From Planctomycetia bacterium (lineage in GTDB: Bacteria; Planctomycetota; Planctomycetia; Pirellulales; UBA1268): DNA of 7,062 nt. A program made the position numbers and the translations under genes. Below the pieces are notes generated by a model. That model was not told the origin of the DNA. It was given only the letters and a program-made list of their open reading frames with translations, and searched no databases. Shown here one piece after another: positions 1-6,522 of the stretch. Location of the stretch: positions 1-7,062 of the forward strand of contig RGBY01000135.1 of the NCBI GenBank assembly GCA_009919445.1. The letters run 5' to 3'. How positions within the stretch are numbered: position 1 is the first letter of the stretch; each line of letters starts with the position of its first letter.

Positions 1-2
1 GT

Positions 3-842
3 TTGGCCCTGAACTTCTCAAGTACGACCGAACTTGGTGGTTCGTTCTCGAACCTGACGAATCTGTCGAGTGAAGGAGACGTGACGCTCAATGGCACGAT
101 CACGACGCTTGGCAGCCAGACCTACAACGGCACGGCAGCCTTGAACGGTGACACGAGCCTTTCCGGCACGAGCCTGAGCCTTGCCAGCGGTGTTGCTGGC
201 AACGCGAAGAGTTTGGCCCTGAACTTCTCAAGTACGACCGAACTTGGTGGTTCGTTCTCGAACCTGACGAATCTTTCGAGTGAAGGAGACGTCACGCTCA
301 ATGGCACGATCACGACGCTTGGCAGCCAGACCTACAACGGCACGGCTGCCTTGAATGGCGACACGAGCCTTGCCGGCACAAGCCTGAGCCTGGCCAGCGG
401 GGTGGCTGGCAATGCCAAGAGCCTGGCCCTGAACTTCTCAAGCACGACTGAACTTGATGGTTCGTTCTCGAATCTGGCAAATCTTTCAAGTGAAGGTGAC
501 GTCACGCTTAATGGCACGATCACGACGCTTGGCAGCCAGACTTACAACGGTACGGCAGCCCTCAGTGGTGACACGAGCCTGGCCGGTACGAGCCTGAGCC
601 TGGCGAGCGGTGTTGCTGGCAACGCGAAGAGCCTGGCCCTGAACTTCTCAAGCACGACTGAACTTGATGGTTCATTCTCGAACCTGACAAATCTTTTGAG
701 TGAAGGAGACGTGACGCTCAATGGCACGATCACGACGCTCGGCAGCCAGACCTTCAATGGCACGGCAGTTTTGAAGGGTGACACGAGCCTTGTCGGCACC
801 ACGCTGAGCTTGGCAAACGGTGTGGCCGGTGAGAATAACAGT
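3..842 (+). repeat. Four near-identical 210-bp (70-aa) tandem repeats, units 1-4
   Basis: Units start exactly at 3, 213, 423 and 633, each with a leucine codon followed by the A-L-N-F core. Positions 1-64 and 211-274 are identical. By eye, units 1 and 2 differ at 13 of 210 bases, of which only one changes the protein (Ser to Ala). Units 2 and 3 differ at about 25 bases, with three amino-acid changes (Gly-Asp, Thr-Ala, Asn-Ser). Unit 4 is a little more diverged in its second half (QTFNGTAVLKGD, SLANGVAGENNS). The exact period and high identity indicate recent duplication by unequal crossing-over or gene conversion. The array continues past the left edge, so the true copy number is unknown. Confidence 0.95.
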
Positions 843-1811
843 CTGACGCTGAACTTCACCGGTGGGGCAGCGACTTTGGATGGTGGCTTCGCCAACATTG
901 CGACGCTGACTGCCCTTAGCGATGTTAAGATCGCCGCGAATATCTCGACGAATCTTGACCAGAACTACGCTGCTGGCGTAACGCTGACAGGCAACGTCAC
1001 CCTCAGCGGCAATGCTGGCAGCTTCAGCGGTGGCGTCACGGGTGGCGGCAACGACCTGACCCTGAACTTCACAGGCTTGTCAGCCGTCAGTGCGAGTATG
1101 GCGGGTGTCAATGATCTCACGGTGACCGGTCCGGCGGCCCTCAGTGGCATCATCAATACGACGGGTTTCCAGAATTACGCCGCTGCGGCAGATCTGGTGG
1201 GAACGACTACGATTCTGGCGGGTGACAACGTCAGCTTCGGCGGAACGCTTGACGGCAACCAGACGCTGGCGGTCAACACCAGTGGGACGACCAGCTTCGC
1301 AGGTGTGGTCGGCGGCAGCACGCCATTGGCCAGTCTTTCCACCGATGTTGGTGGCACCGTGCTCCTAGGAGCAAACGTTACTACCACCGGCAGCCAGAGT
1401 TACGGTGATGCCGTGCAACTGATTGGAAATACAACCCTCACTGGCAGCACGCTGAATCTGGGCAATGGTCTTGAGGGCGCCGGCAAGAGTTTGGCTCTCA
1501 ACTTTGCGGGGACGACAGCTCTGGATGGCAGTCTTGCCAATTTGACTGATCTCTCAAGTGATGGTGCAGTCACCCTCAACGGCACCATAGATACCAGTGG
1601 AAATCAGACCTATCGAAGTTCGGCCACTTTGCTTGGAGATACCAGCTTAAGCGGCAACACGCTCAGCCTTGCCAGTGGTGTCAACGGTGCCGGGAACAGC
1701 CTGTCACTCAACTTTACGAATACGACAGCGCTTGATGGCAGTTTCAGTAATCTAGATGACCTCTCGAGCGTTGGTGCCGTTACGCTCAACGGTTCGATTA
1801 CGACTACATAA
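3..1811 (+). CDS. Tandem-repeat adhesin-like protein, first fragment (5' truncated by window edge)
   Basis: This is about 602 codons of repetitive beta-strand protein ending at TAA 1809-1811. The TTG at position 3 is not a real start: the two bases before it complete the AGT serine codon seen at the end of other units, so the gene runs in from the left. Residues 1-280 are four units of 70 aa with the core NF-S/T-x-TT, LSSEGDVTLNGTI, GSQTYNG and SLASGVAG. They are followed by variant units of 71, 70 and 75 aa, one regular unit, and a ninth unit cut after 36 residues. The alternating Leu/Thr/Val pattern with Gly/Asn turns suggests a beta-solenoid of the filamentous haemagglutinin kind. No cysteine is visible. 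The stop falls in the middle of a repeat, so it is an interruption and not a natural C-terminus. Cellular role is inferred only: adhesion, biofilm or another surface function. Confidence 0.8.
   Translation: MALNFSSTTELGGSFSNLTNLSSEGDVTLNGTITTLGSQTYNGTAALNGDTSLSGTSLSLASGVAGNAKSLALNFSSTTELGGSFSNLTNLSSEGDVTLNGTITTLGSQTYNGTAALNGDTSLAGTSLSLASGVAGNAKSLALNFSSTTELDGSFSNLANLSSEGDVTLNGTITTLGSQTYNGTAALSGDTSLAGTSLSLASGVAGNAKSLALNFSSTTELDGSFSNLTNLLSEGDVTLNGTITTLGSQTFNGTAVLKGDTSLVGTTLSLANGVAGENNSLTLNFTGGAATLDGGFANIATLTALSDVKIAANISTNLDQNYAAGVTLTGNVTLSGNAGSFSGGVTGGGNDLTLNFTGLSAVSASMAGVNDLTVTGPAALSGIINTTGFQNYAAAADLVGTTTILAGDNVSFGGTLDGNQTLAVNTSGTTSFAGVVGGSTPLASLSTDVGGTVLLGANVTTTGSQSYGDAVQLIGNTTLTGSTLNLGNGLEGAGKSLALNFAGTTALDGSLANLTDLSSDGAVTLNGTIDTSGNQTYRSSATLLGDTSLSGNTLSLASGVNGAGNSLSLNFTNTTALDGSFSNLDDLSSVGAVTLNGSITTT
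843..1490 (+). repeat. Variant repeat units 5-7 (71, 70 and 75 aa)
   Basis: Unit 5 (843-1055) carries a GGFANI-TLTAL-NLDQNYA variant of the repeat. Unit 6 (1056-1265) has GVNDLTVTG and TTGFQNYA in place of LSSEGDVTL and GSQTYNG. Unit 7 (1266-1490) has an inserted VGGSTPLASL segment before its TTGSQSYGD core, which makes it 75 aa. All three keep the starting L-x-[LV]-N and the central Q-[NS]-Y landmarks, so they are homologous to the regular unit but older or specialised. The same subtypes recur in the same order downstream. Confidence 0.85.
1491..1808 (+). repeat. Regular repeat unit 8 and half of unit 9
   Basis: Unit 8 (1491-1700) is a full 70-aa copy with ALDGSLANLTDLSSDGAVTL and GNQTYRSSATLLGD. 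Unit 9 starts at 1701 and matches for 36 residues up to GSITTT, then hits TAA. The next unit begins at 1819, only 118 nt after unit 9 began instead of about 210, so the second half of unit 9 (the GSQTYNG to SLASGV portion) is nearly all missing. Confidence 0.9.
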
Positions 1812-4800
1812 CCACAGCCTGACGTTTGCTTTCACCGGTGGACAAACGGCAATTGGTGGTGGCTTTGCCAATATTCAGACGCTTACCGCGCTTACGAGTG
1901 TCTCTCTTAATGGTGCGGTTCAGACAAATCTTGACCAAAACTACGCTGGTCCGGTTTCGTTAGGCGGTGCGACAAGTCTCTCCGGGAACGCAGCTTCATT
2001 CAGTTCGGGCATTATTGGAAACACCAAAGATCTCTTCCTGAACTTCACGTCCCTGACCAGTCTCGACAACGTGGTGAACGTTCGAGACCTGCAGAGCATC
2101 GGCAATGTTGCGATCGCCGGTGGCCTGTTGACGGTTGGCAGCCAGACCTACAACGGTACGGTTGAACTGGCCGCCAGCACGCTGCTTTCTGGTACCAAGG
2201 GAACGTTTGCGAAGGGCCTCGCGGGTGGCGGCAACGACCTTACGCTGCGTTTCCCAGGGGCCCCGGTCGTTATTTCCGGAGGGTTCACCGGCATTGGCAA
2301 TCTTTCCGCTGAAACGGCTGTGTCGCTAAACGGCTCAGTTGAAACCAGTGGTTTCCAGAGTTATCTCGCAACGGCTGTTCTTGCCGGTTCAACGAATCTC
2401 AACGCCAGTGAAGTGATCTTTGCGGGTGCCGTGACGGGTGGCCAATCGCTCAGCATCAATGCCACGGGCCCAACCACGTTCGGTTCAACGGTCGGCAATC
2501 AGGCGGCACCGTTGACAAGCATTGTCGTCAGCGGAGGTGGTCAAACTAATCTGGGCGGCAATGTTTCGACCGTTGGGAATCAGACCTACGGCGGAGATCT
2601 GAATCTCACCAAGTCGACGGTACTCAGCGGACTCGATGAGAGTATTGCTGGGACCATTACCGGCAACGGCAATAGCCTGACATTGAACTTTAGTGGGGTC
2701 ACCGAACTGACTGGAGCAAAACTGACCGGTGTCAATAATCTTTCAATCATTGGTGGCGGTACGGCCCAGATCAATGGCACGATTCTGACAACGGGCAATC
2801 AGAATTTCGCTGACACGATTGAGTTGCTTGGTGATGTCGGGCTTCAGTCCGGCAACGGCACAATCACTACCGCAGCAGTCAGCGGGCCCAACAACACGCT
2901 TTCGATCGGTTTGGGGAACCAGACCGGCAGTGTCACGCTTGGTGGAAACCTTGCCCTGGGAGGACTCCTCACCAACAGCGGTTCCTATGACTTGGCGATA
3001 ACGGGTTCGGTGAACAACGTTGCTGGCTCCACCATTCTGGCGACCACCGGCAACGTTACCTTGGGCGACGGTGCAACTGACACGAGTCGACTTGCTGGCG
3101 GACTCACCGCTCGTGATGCCCAGGTTACCTTCACAGCTGGCACGATCACGACCGCGGGTGGCGTGGTGGTGCTCAACGGTACGAGCCTCACGGCGAATAC
3201 GGCCATTGATACAACTGATGCCGGTGCCGTTCCAACTGGAGCCGAAATTGACTTGACCAACGGCACCGCTTTGAACGGGTTTACGCTCGATACCTATGCC
3301 GGCAACGCGGCGACGGTTCTGACCGGCCCGACGAATCTTTCCTCCGGTGTGCTCGAGGCGAAGACTGGAAGCCTCAATCTTGGCACCCCGTCGGCGCCGG
3401 CGGCCATCACAGCCTCACAAAACACCGCCATCGTGGTGGCCTCTGGTGGCACGCTCAATCTCTTCAGTGGCTCTTCGGTCGACGCGGGCAACTTCAGCCT
3501 CACGATTCAGACAGATGCTTTCCAAGCCGCAAGCGGTGCAGGCAACATTTCTGCCGCTGATATCACAGTCAGGACGACAACGTCCGGGCGTGACATCTTC
3601 CTTGGGGATACTACTGGCAGCGGACTGGTCATTGATCAAAGGACCTTCAACGCACTGCAGGCCGCTGAGATCACTGTGGGTGAGGCCGGCTTCAACGGAA
3701 CGATTGATGTTGGCAATTTGACAGTTTCACAGGGTCGGCTCGATCTTGTCGCCAACGGTTCCGGAGCAGAGGTGCTGATTGACGGTAGCCTCGTACTCAA
3801 TGCGGCATCAGTGCCGGATGGTATCTCGTTGCTGATCGAGGGGTCTGGTGCAACTACCGTCCTCAACGGGACGATCACCGCAGCGAACGATGTGGTCATC
3901 AATGATGCCCTGCAGGTGACCGGGGGCGATCAACTCATCGACACCTCTGGAAGTAATGGCAATGTGACGATTGCAGGTGGCAACGCGACCGTTTCCGGTG
4001 GTCTGTTTGCTGCGGCGGGCCAGACCAACAGCCTGACCATCACCGCAGGCACTGGTACGGTGACCCTTGGGACGGTTGCAGGTCTGGGCGATAACAAGGG
4101 CGCTGGAGCGCTGATTAGCAACGTCACGATCTCGGCAGGTTCGACTGTTCTGGGGAACACGGCCAGCGAGGTAAGTGGAACCTTTGCAGTCACCAGCGGC
4201 ACGCTTACGCTTGCCAATAACCTCACCGCCGAAACGATTGATGTGGCGCCAGCTGGGGCAACCCTTCTTGCCGGGAATGTGACGCTCGCTGGCGCAACCT
4301 TGAACCTAGCCGGTGGGCTTGAAGGCAACGCCTACAGTCTTGTACTCAACTTCACCAATACGACTGCCCTCGACGGGTCGTTTGCGAATTTGACGGACCT
4401 TACGAGTGAAGGTGATGTCACGCTGGACGGCACGATCACGACGATTGGTAGCCAGACCTACAACGGTTCCGCGACGCTCGCTGGCGACACGGCTCTTTCC
4501 GGTGCCAGCCTCAGTCTTGCGAGTGGAATGGCTGGCAACACCAAGAGTCTTGCCCTCAACTTCTCGAGCACGACAGCCCTTGGTGGAGCGTTCTCAAACC
4601 TCACCAACCTCTCGAGTGAAGGTGACGTGACGTTTAATGGCACGGTCACGACGATCGGCAGTCAGACCTACAACGGCACGGCAGCACTGACCGGCGACAC
4701 GACCCTCGCTGGCAAGAGCCTCAGTCTGGCCAGCGGCCTTGCGGGCAACGCTAACAGTCTTGCCCTCAACTTCACGAGCCCGACGGCGCTGGACGGTTCG

Positions 4801-6522
4801 TTCTCGAACCTGACGAATCTGTCGAGTGAGGGTGACGTCACACTCAACGGCACCGTCGCGACACTGGGAAGCCAGGTATACAACGCGACGGCCACACTGG
4901 CTGGTAACACGACGCTCGAGGGAGCAACACTGCTGCTGGCCAGTGGCATTGAGGGTGCCGGCAAGAGTCTGGTGCTTAACTTCTCGACTGCGACGGACCT
5001 TGACGGAACCTTTGCCAACTTGGCCGATCTGTCGAGTGAGGGGCCGGTGGTTATCAATGGTTCAATCGCAACGACGGGAAGCCAGACCTACAACAGCACG
5101 ACCACACTTGCCGGTGACGCTGCCCTCAGTGGCACCACCTTGTCGTTGGCAGCTGGGATGAATGGCGCAGGGAACAGTCTCGACCTCAACTTCACATCGC
5201 AGACCTCATTGAGCGGCTCATTTGCCAGCCTTGCCAATCTGTCGAGTGAGGGGCCTGTTGAGGTCAACGGTTCAATCGCGACGACTGGCACTCAGACCTA
5301 CAACAGCACGGTGACGCTCGCAGGCGATACTGACCTGACTGGTCAGTCGGGCATCTTTACCGGTGGCATCGCCGGCAATTCAAAGGCGTTGACGTTGAAC
5401 TTTGCTCAGACCACGACGATCGATGGGGCAGCCGGGGTCTTCAGCAACATTGGTGACTTTACGGTGGTTGGTGACGCAAATCTGAATGCAACCATTCAGA
5501 CGACAGGTTTCCAGAGCTACGGTGGCGTAACCACGTTGCTTGGTGACACGAAACTCAACACGGGCGGAGGCAACGTTAGTTTCGGTGGTGTTGTTGACGG
5601 TGCAGAGCGGCTTGAGATTGAGGCAGGTAGTGGTCGTGTCGACTTCTTCGCTGACCTCGGCAAGGTAACGCCTCTCCGCAGCCTGAACCTGACATCAGCA
5701 TCTGCCGTAACCGCCCTGGGTACGGTTGCTATTGATGGTTCTGGTGCAGGTTCAGACGGCCTGTTGATCGGGGCCGGTGTCAACAATGTCAACATGACCC
5801 AGCCTGGTAGCACGATTGCGAATGCGAACCTTGCGGGTATCCGGTTTGCAGGGGGATCCGACAGCTCTCGCGTGGGTGGCTTCGCCATTTCCGGTAGTGG
5901 CGGTGCTGGTGTCGAACTCAGCCCAGGCTCGTACAAGGCCGTATTTATTGAAGACAACGTTCTGACGGCGGGTGGTGCTGATGGCGTCTATGCCAACGGT
6001 ACGCGCGGCGGTGTTACGATCGAAGGCAACCGGATTGGCGGGAACGCCGGCTCGGGTGTCTGGATGCAAAACGCCAGTAATTTTAAGGGCTGGGTTGCAG
6101 TCGTTGCCAACAACACGATTGGCCTTGATGCGGCCGGCAATGCTGCCCAGCCGAACGCTGGTCAGGGGATTATCTTCCTTGGCGGAAGCCAGGGTTCGGC
6201 CATCAACAACACCATTGGTGGCAGCGGCTACTTCGGCATCGTTGTTCAGGATGGTGCCTTTGGCATCTCACTGACTGAAAACCGGATTGGTGTTGCTGCT
6301 GACTTCAGCACACCTGTGCCAAATGGTCAGAGCGGTATCTTCGTGCTGGGTGGAGCCACCGGCACGGTGATCGCGAAGAACACGATCCGTGGGAACAGCG
6401 GCATGGCCGGCATCCAGGTGGTCGATGGCTCAACCAACACCATGATCGGTGGGGTGACCGCTGGAGACGCCAACCTGATTGTGGGCAACGGTGAGTTCGG
6501 CATTACGGTATCTGGTGACTGA
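1756..6522 (+). CDS. Tandem-repeat / parallel beta-helix protein, middle fragment of the same gene
   Basis: This is a 1588-codon open frame ending at TGA 6520-6522. Its ATG at 1756 lies inside the previous fragment. The first 17 or so residues are arginine-rich and unlike the rest, because they are an out-of-frame reading of repeat unit 9. True homology starts around 1811-1819, so the ATG is very unlikely to be a native start. Order of regions: residues 22-381, five 70-aa-type units; 382-861, a beta-rich island with a filamentous-haemagglutinin-like module near 611-682; 862-1211, five regular 70-aa units; 1212-1325, two variant units; 1326 to the end, a right-handed parallel beta-helix with repeated N-x-I and G-I/V turns. 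There is no signal peptide, membrane segment or visible cysteine. Both ends are created by frame breaks. It is probably the central portion of an exported surface protein; no enzymatic active site is recognisable. Confidence 0.85.
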   Translation: MTSRALVPLRSTVRLRLHNHSLTFAFTGGQTAIGGGFANIQTLTALTSVSLNGAVQTNLDQNYAGPVSLGGATSLSGNAASFSSGIIGNTKDLFLNFTSLTSLDNVVNVRDLQSIGNVAIAGGLLTVGSQTYNGTVELAASTLLSGTKGTFAKGLAGGGNDLTLRFPGAPVVISGGFTGIGNLSAETAVSLNGSVETSGFQSYLATAVLAGSTNLNASEVIFAGAVTGGQSLSINATGPTTFGSTVGNQAAPLTSIVVSGGGQTNLGGNVSTVGNQTYGGDLNLTKSTVLSGLDESIAGTITGNGNSLTLNFSGVTELTGAKLTGVNNLSIIGGGTAQINGTILTTGNQNFADTIELLGDVGLQSGNGTITTAAVSGPNNTLSIGLGNQTGSVTLGGNLALGGLLTNSGSYDLAITGSVNNVAGSTILATTGNVTLGDGATDTSRLAGGLTARDAQVTFTAGTITTAGGVVVLNGTSLTANTAIDTTDAGAVPTGAEIDLTNGTALNGFTLDTYAGNAATVLTGPTNLSSGVLEAKTGSLNLGTPSAPAAITASQNTAIVVASGGTLNLFSGSSVDAGNFSLTIQTDAFQAASGAGNISAADITVRTTTSGRDIFLGDTTGSGLVIDQRTFNALQAAEITVGEAGFNGTIDVGNLTVSQGRLDLVANGSGAEVLIDGSLVLNAASVPDGISLLIEGSGATTVLNGTITAANDVVINDALQVTGGDQLIDTSGSNGNVTIAGGNATVSGGLFAAAGQTNSLTITAGTGTVTLGTVAGLGDNKGAGALISNVTISAGSTVLGNTASEVSGTFAVTSGTLTLANNLTAETIDVAPAGATLLAGNVTLAGATLNLAGGLEGNAYSLVLNFTNTTALDGSFANLTDLTSEGDVTLDGTITTIGSQTYNGSATLAGDTALSGASLSLASGMAGNTKSLALNFSSTTALGGAFSNLTNLSSEGDVTFNGTVTTIGSQTYNGTAALTGDTTLAGKSLSLASGLAGNANSLALNFTSPTALDGSFSNLTNLSSEGDVTLNGTVATLGSQVYNATATLAGNTTLEGATLLLASGIEGAGKSLVLNFSTATDLDGTFANLADLSSEGPVVINGSIATTGSQTYNSTTTLAGDAALSGTTLSLAAGMNGAGNSLDLNFTSQTSLSGSFASLANLSSEGPVEVNGSIATTGTQTYNSTVTLAGDTDLTGQSGIFTGGIAGNSKALTLNFAQTTTIDGAAGVFSNIGDFTVVGDANLNATIQTTGFQSYGGVTTLLGDTKLNTGGGNVSFGGVVDGAERLEIEAGSGRVDFFADLGKVTPLRSLNLTSASAVTALGTVAIDGSGAGSDGLLIGAGVNNVNMTQPGSTIANANLAGIRFAGGSDSSRVGGFAISGSGGAGVELSPGSYKAVFIEDNVLTAGGADGVYANGTRGGVTIEGNRIGGNAGSGVWMQNASNFKGWVAVVANNTIGLDAAGNAAQPNAGQGIIFLGGSQGSAINNTIGGSGYFGIVVQDGAFGISLTENRIGVAADFSTPVPNGQSGIFVLGGATGTVIAKNTIRGNSGMAGIQVVDGSTNTMIGGVTAGDANLIVGNGEFGITVSGD
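1804..1818 (+). other. Junction of a ~92-nt internal deletion with frameshift and premature TAA
   Basis: Upstream frame 3 reads GSITTT then TAA at 1809-1811. Frame 1 across the same bases gives N-H-S directly before LTFAFTGG, which matches the N-N-S / LTLNFTGG boundary between units 4 and 5 (around 834-860). A 70-aa unit 9 would need 92 more bases. Since 92 is two more than a multiple of three, this explains the move from frame 3 to frame 1. Exact breakpoints cannot be placed; no clear flanking direct repeat is visible. Confidence 0.8.
1819..2898 (+). repeat. Divergent repeat units 10-14 (69-76 aa)
   Basis: Unit 10 (1819-2031, 71 aa) is the NLDQNYA subtype and closely mirrors unit 5. Unit 11 (2032-2238, 69 aa) keeps GSQTYNG but has a diverged first half. 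Unit 12 (2239-2448) carries SGFQSY. Unit 13 (2449-2676, 76 aa) has the VGNQAAPLTSI insertion and mirrors unit 7. Unit 14 (2677-2898, about 74 aa) begins LTLNFSGVTEL with GVNNLSIIG, resembling unit 6, and then dissolves into the non-periodic island. DNA identity between these units is low, so they are older than units 1-4. Confidence 0.8.
2899..4338 (+). other. Beta-strand-rich island lacking the 70-aa period
   Basis: This stretch of about 480 residues is in the same frame as its neighbours and has a similar Gly/Thr/Ala/Asn-rich composition, but the LNF...QTYNG landmarks are absent. Short alternating strands such as GNVTLGDG, GSLNLG, GTLNLFSGSSVDAG, GNVTIAGGNATVSGG and GTVTLGTVAGLGD look like irregular beta-helix coils, as in filamentous haemagglutinin-type passengers. 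The last 40 residues or so (LLAGNVTLAGATLNLAGGLEGNAYS) already resemble the end of a 70-aa unit and lead back into the repeat. No catalytic motif is recognisable. It may be a functional or spacer domain within the rod. Confidence 0.65.
3586..3801 (+). other. Filamentous-haemagglutinin-type beta module in the island
   Basis: This module reads GRDIFLGDTTGSGLVIDQ, then a short helix-like FNALQAAEITVG, then GTIDVGNLTVSQGRLDLVANGSG and a closing IDGSLVLN. The order 'strand, L-x-x-AEI-x-[IV]G, G-x-I-x-[VI]-x-x-L' is one I recognise from very large haemagglutinin-like bacterial proteins, where it recurs between beta-helix coils. Here it is present once. The assignment rests on pattern memory, not on a profile search. 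Confidence 0.5.
4339..5388 (+). repeat. Five regular 210-bp repeats, units 15-19
   Basis: Units start at 4339, 4549, 4759, 4969 and 5179, an exact 210-bp period. All keep L-x-LNF, a GSFxNL-like segment, LSSEG or LTSEG, G-[ST]-QxYN, and a closing G-x-x-G-[NA]. Units 15-17 are the GDVT subtype; units 18 and 19 share the GPV-x-[IV]-NGSIATTG variant. DNA divergence between neighbours is clearly greater than in units 1-4. Positions 4795-4829 of unit 17 are identical to 39-73 of unit 1. Confidence 0.92.
5389..5730 (+). repeat. Variant repeat units 20 and 21 closing the array
   Basis: Unit 20 (5389-5610, about 74 aa) has FSNIGDFTVVG, TTGFQSYGG and GNVSFGGVVDG, close to unit 6. Unit 21 (5611-5730, about 40 aa) has DFFADLGKVTPLRSLNLTS, which corresponds to the VGG-PL-SL insertion of units 7 and 13. 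It stops there: the GSQTYNG half is absent and the beta-helix begins at once. Confidence 0.75.

Noticed and set aside
3..842. CRISPR array or satellite-like noncoding repeat
   Set aside because: Units are 210 bp, contiguous without spacers and in frame, with differences mostly at silent positions. They are coding repeats.
122..898. Periodic minus-strand open frames of about 63 aa with nearly the same translation (122-313, 332-523, within 542-898, and again 4458-4649)
   Set aside because: They recur because the sense repeat recurs every 210 bp and its codon bias leaves the antisense frame open. The translations are Pro/Arg/Val-rich with no start context, and the sense frame explains the conservation.
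1756..1818. ATG 1756 as the true start of a separate gene
   Set aside because: It lies inside repeat unit 9 read in the wrong frame, gives an Arg-rich stretch unlike a signal peptide, has no clear ribosome binding site, and recognisable repeat sequence only begins at about 1819.
1804..1818. Programmed ribosomal frameshifting at the first stop
   Set aside because: About 92 nt of the repeat are missing as well, and there is no slippery heptamer; a deletion explains both facts.
3347..3721. Overlapping + strand frame of 124 codons, and similar frames at 2819-3001, 3020-3256, 4406-4630, 4826-5161 and 5972-6274
   Set aside because: They are Arg/Pro/Ser-rich out-of-frame readings of the main gene, with no domain pattern and no start signals.
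3..5730. Classical autotransporter-associated passenger repeat (PATR type)
   Set aside because: The characteristic 'GxGTLTLSGxNTYTGGTTVxxGTL' pattern is not present. The unit here is longer and built on LNF...GSQTYNG, nearer to haemagglutinin-like proteins.
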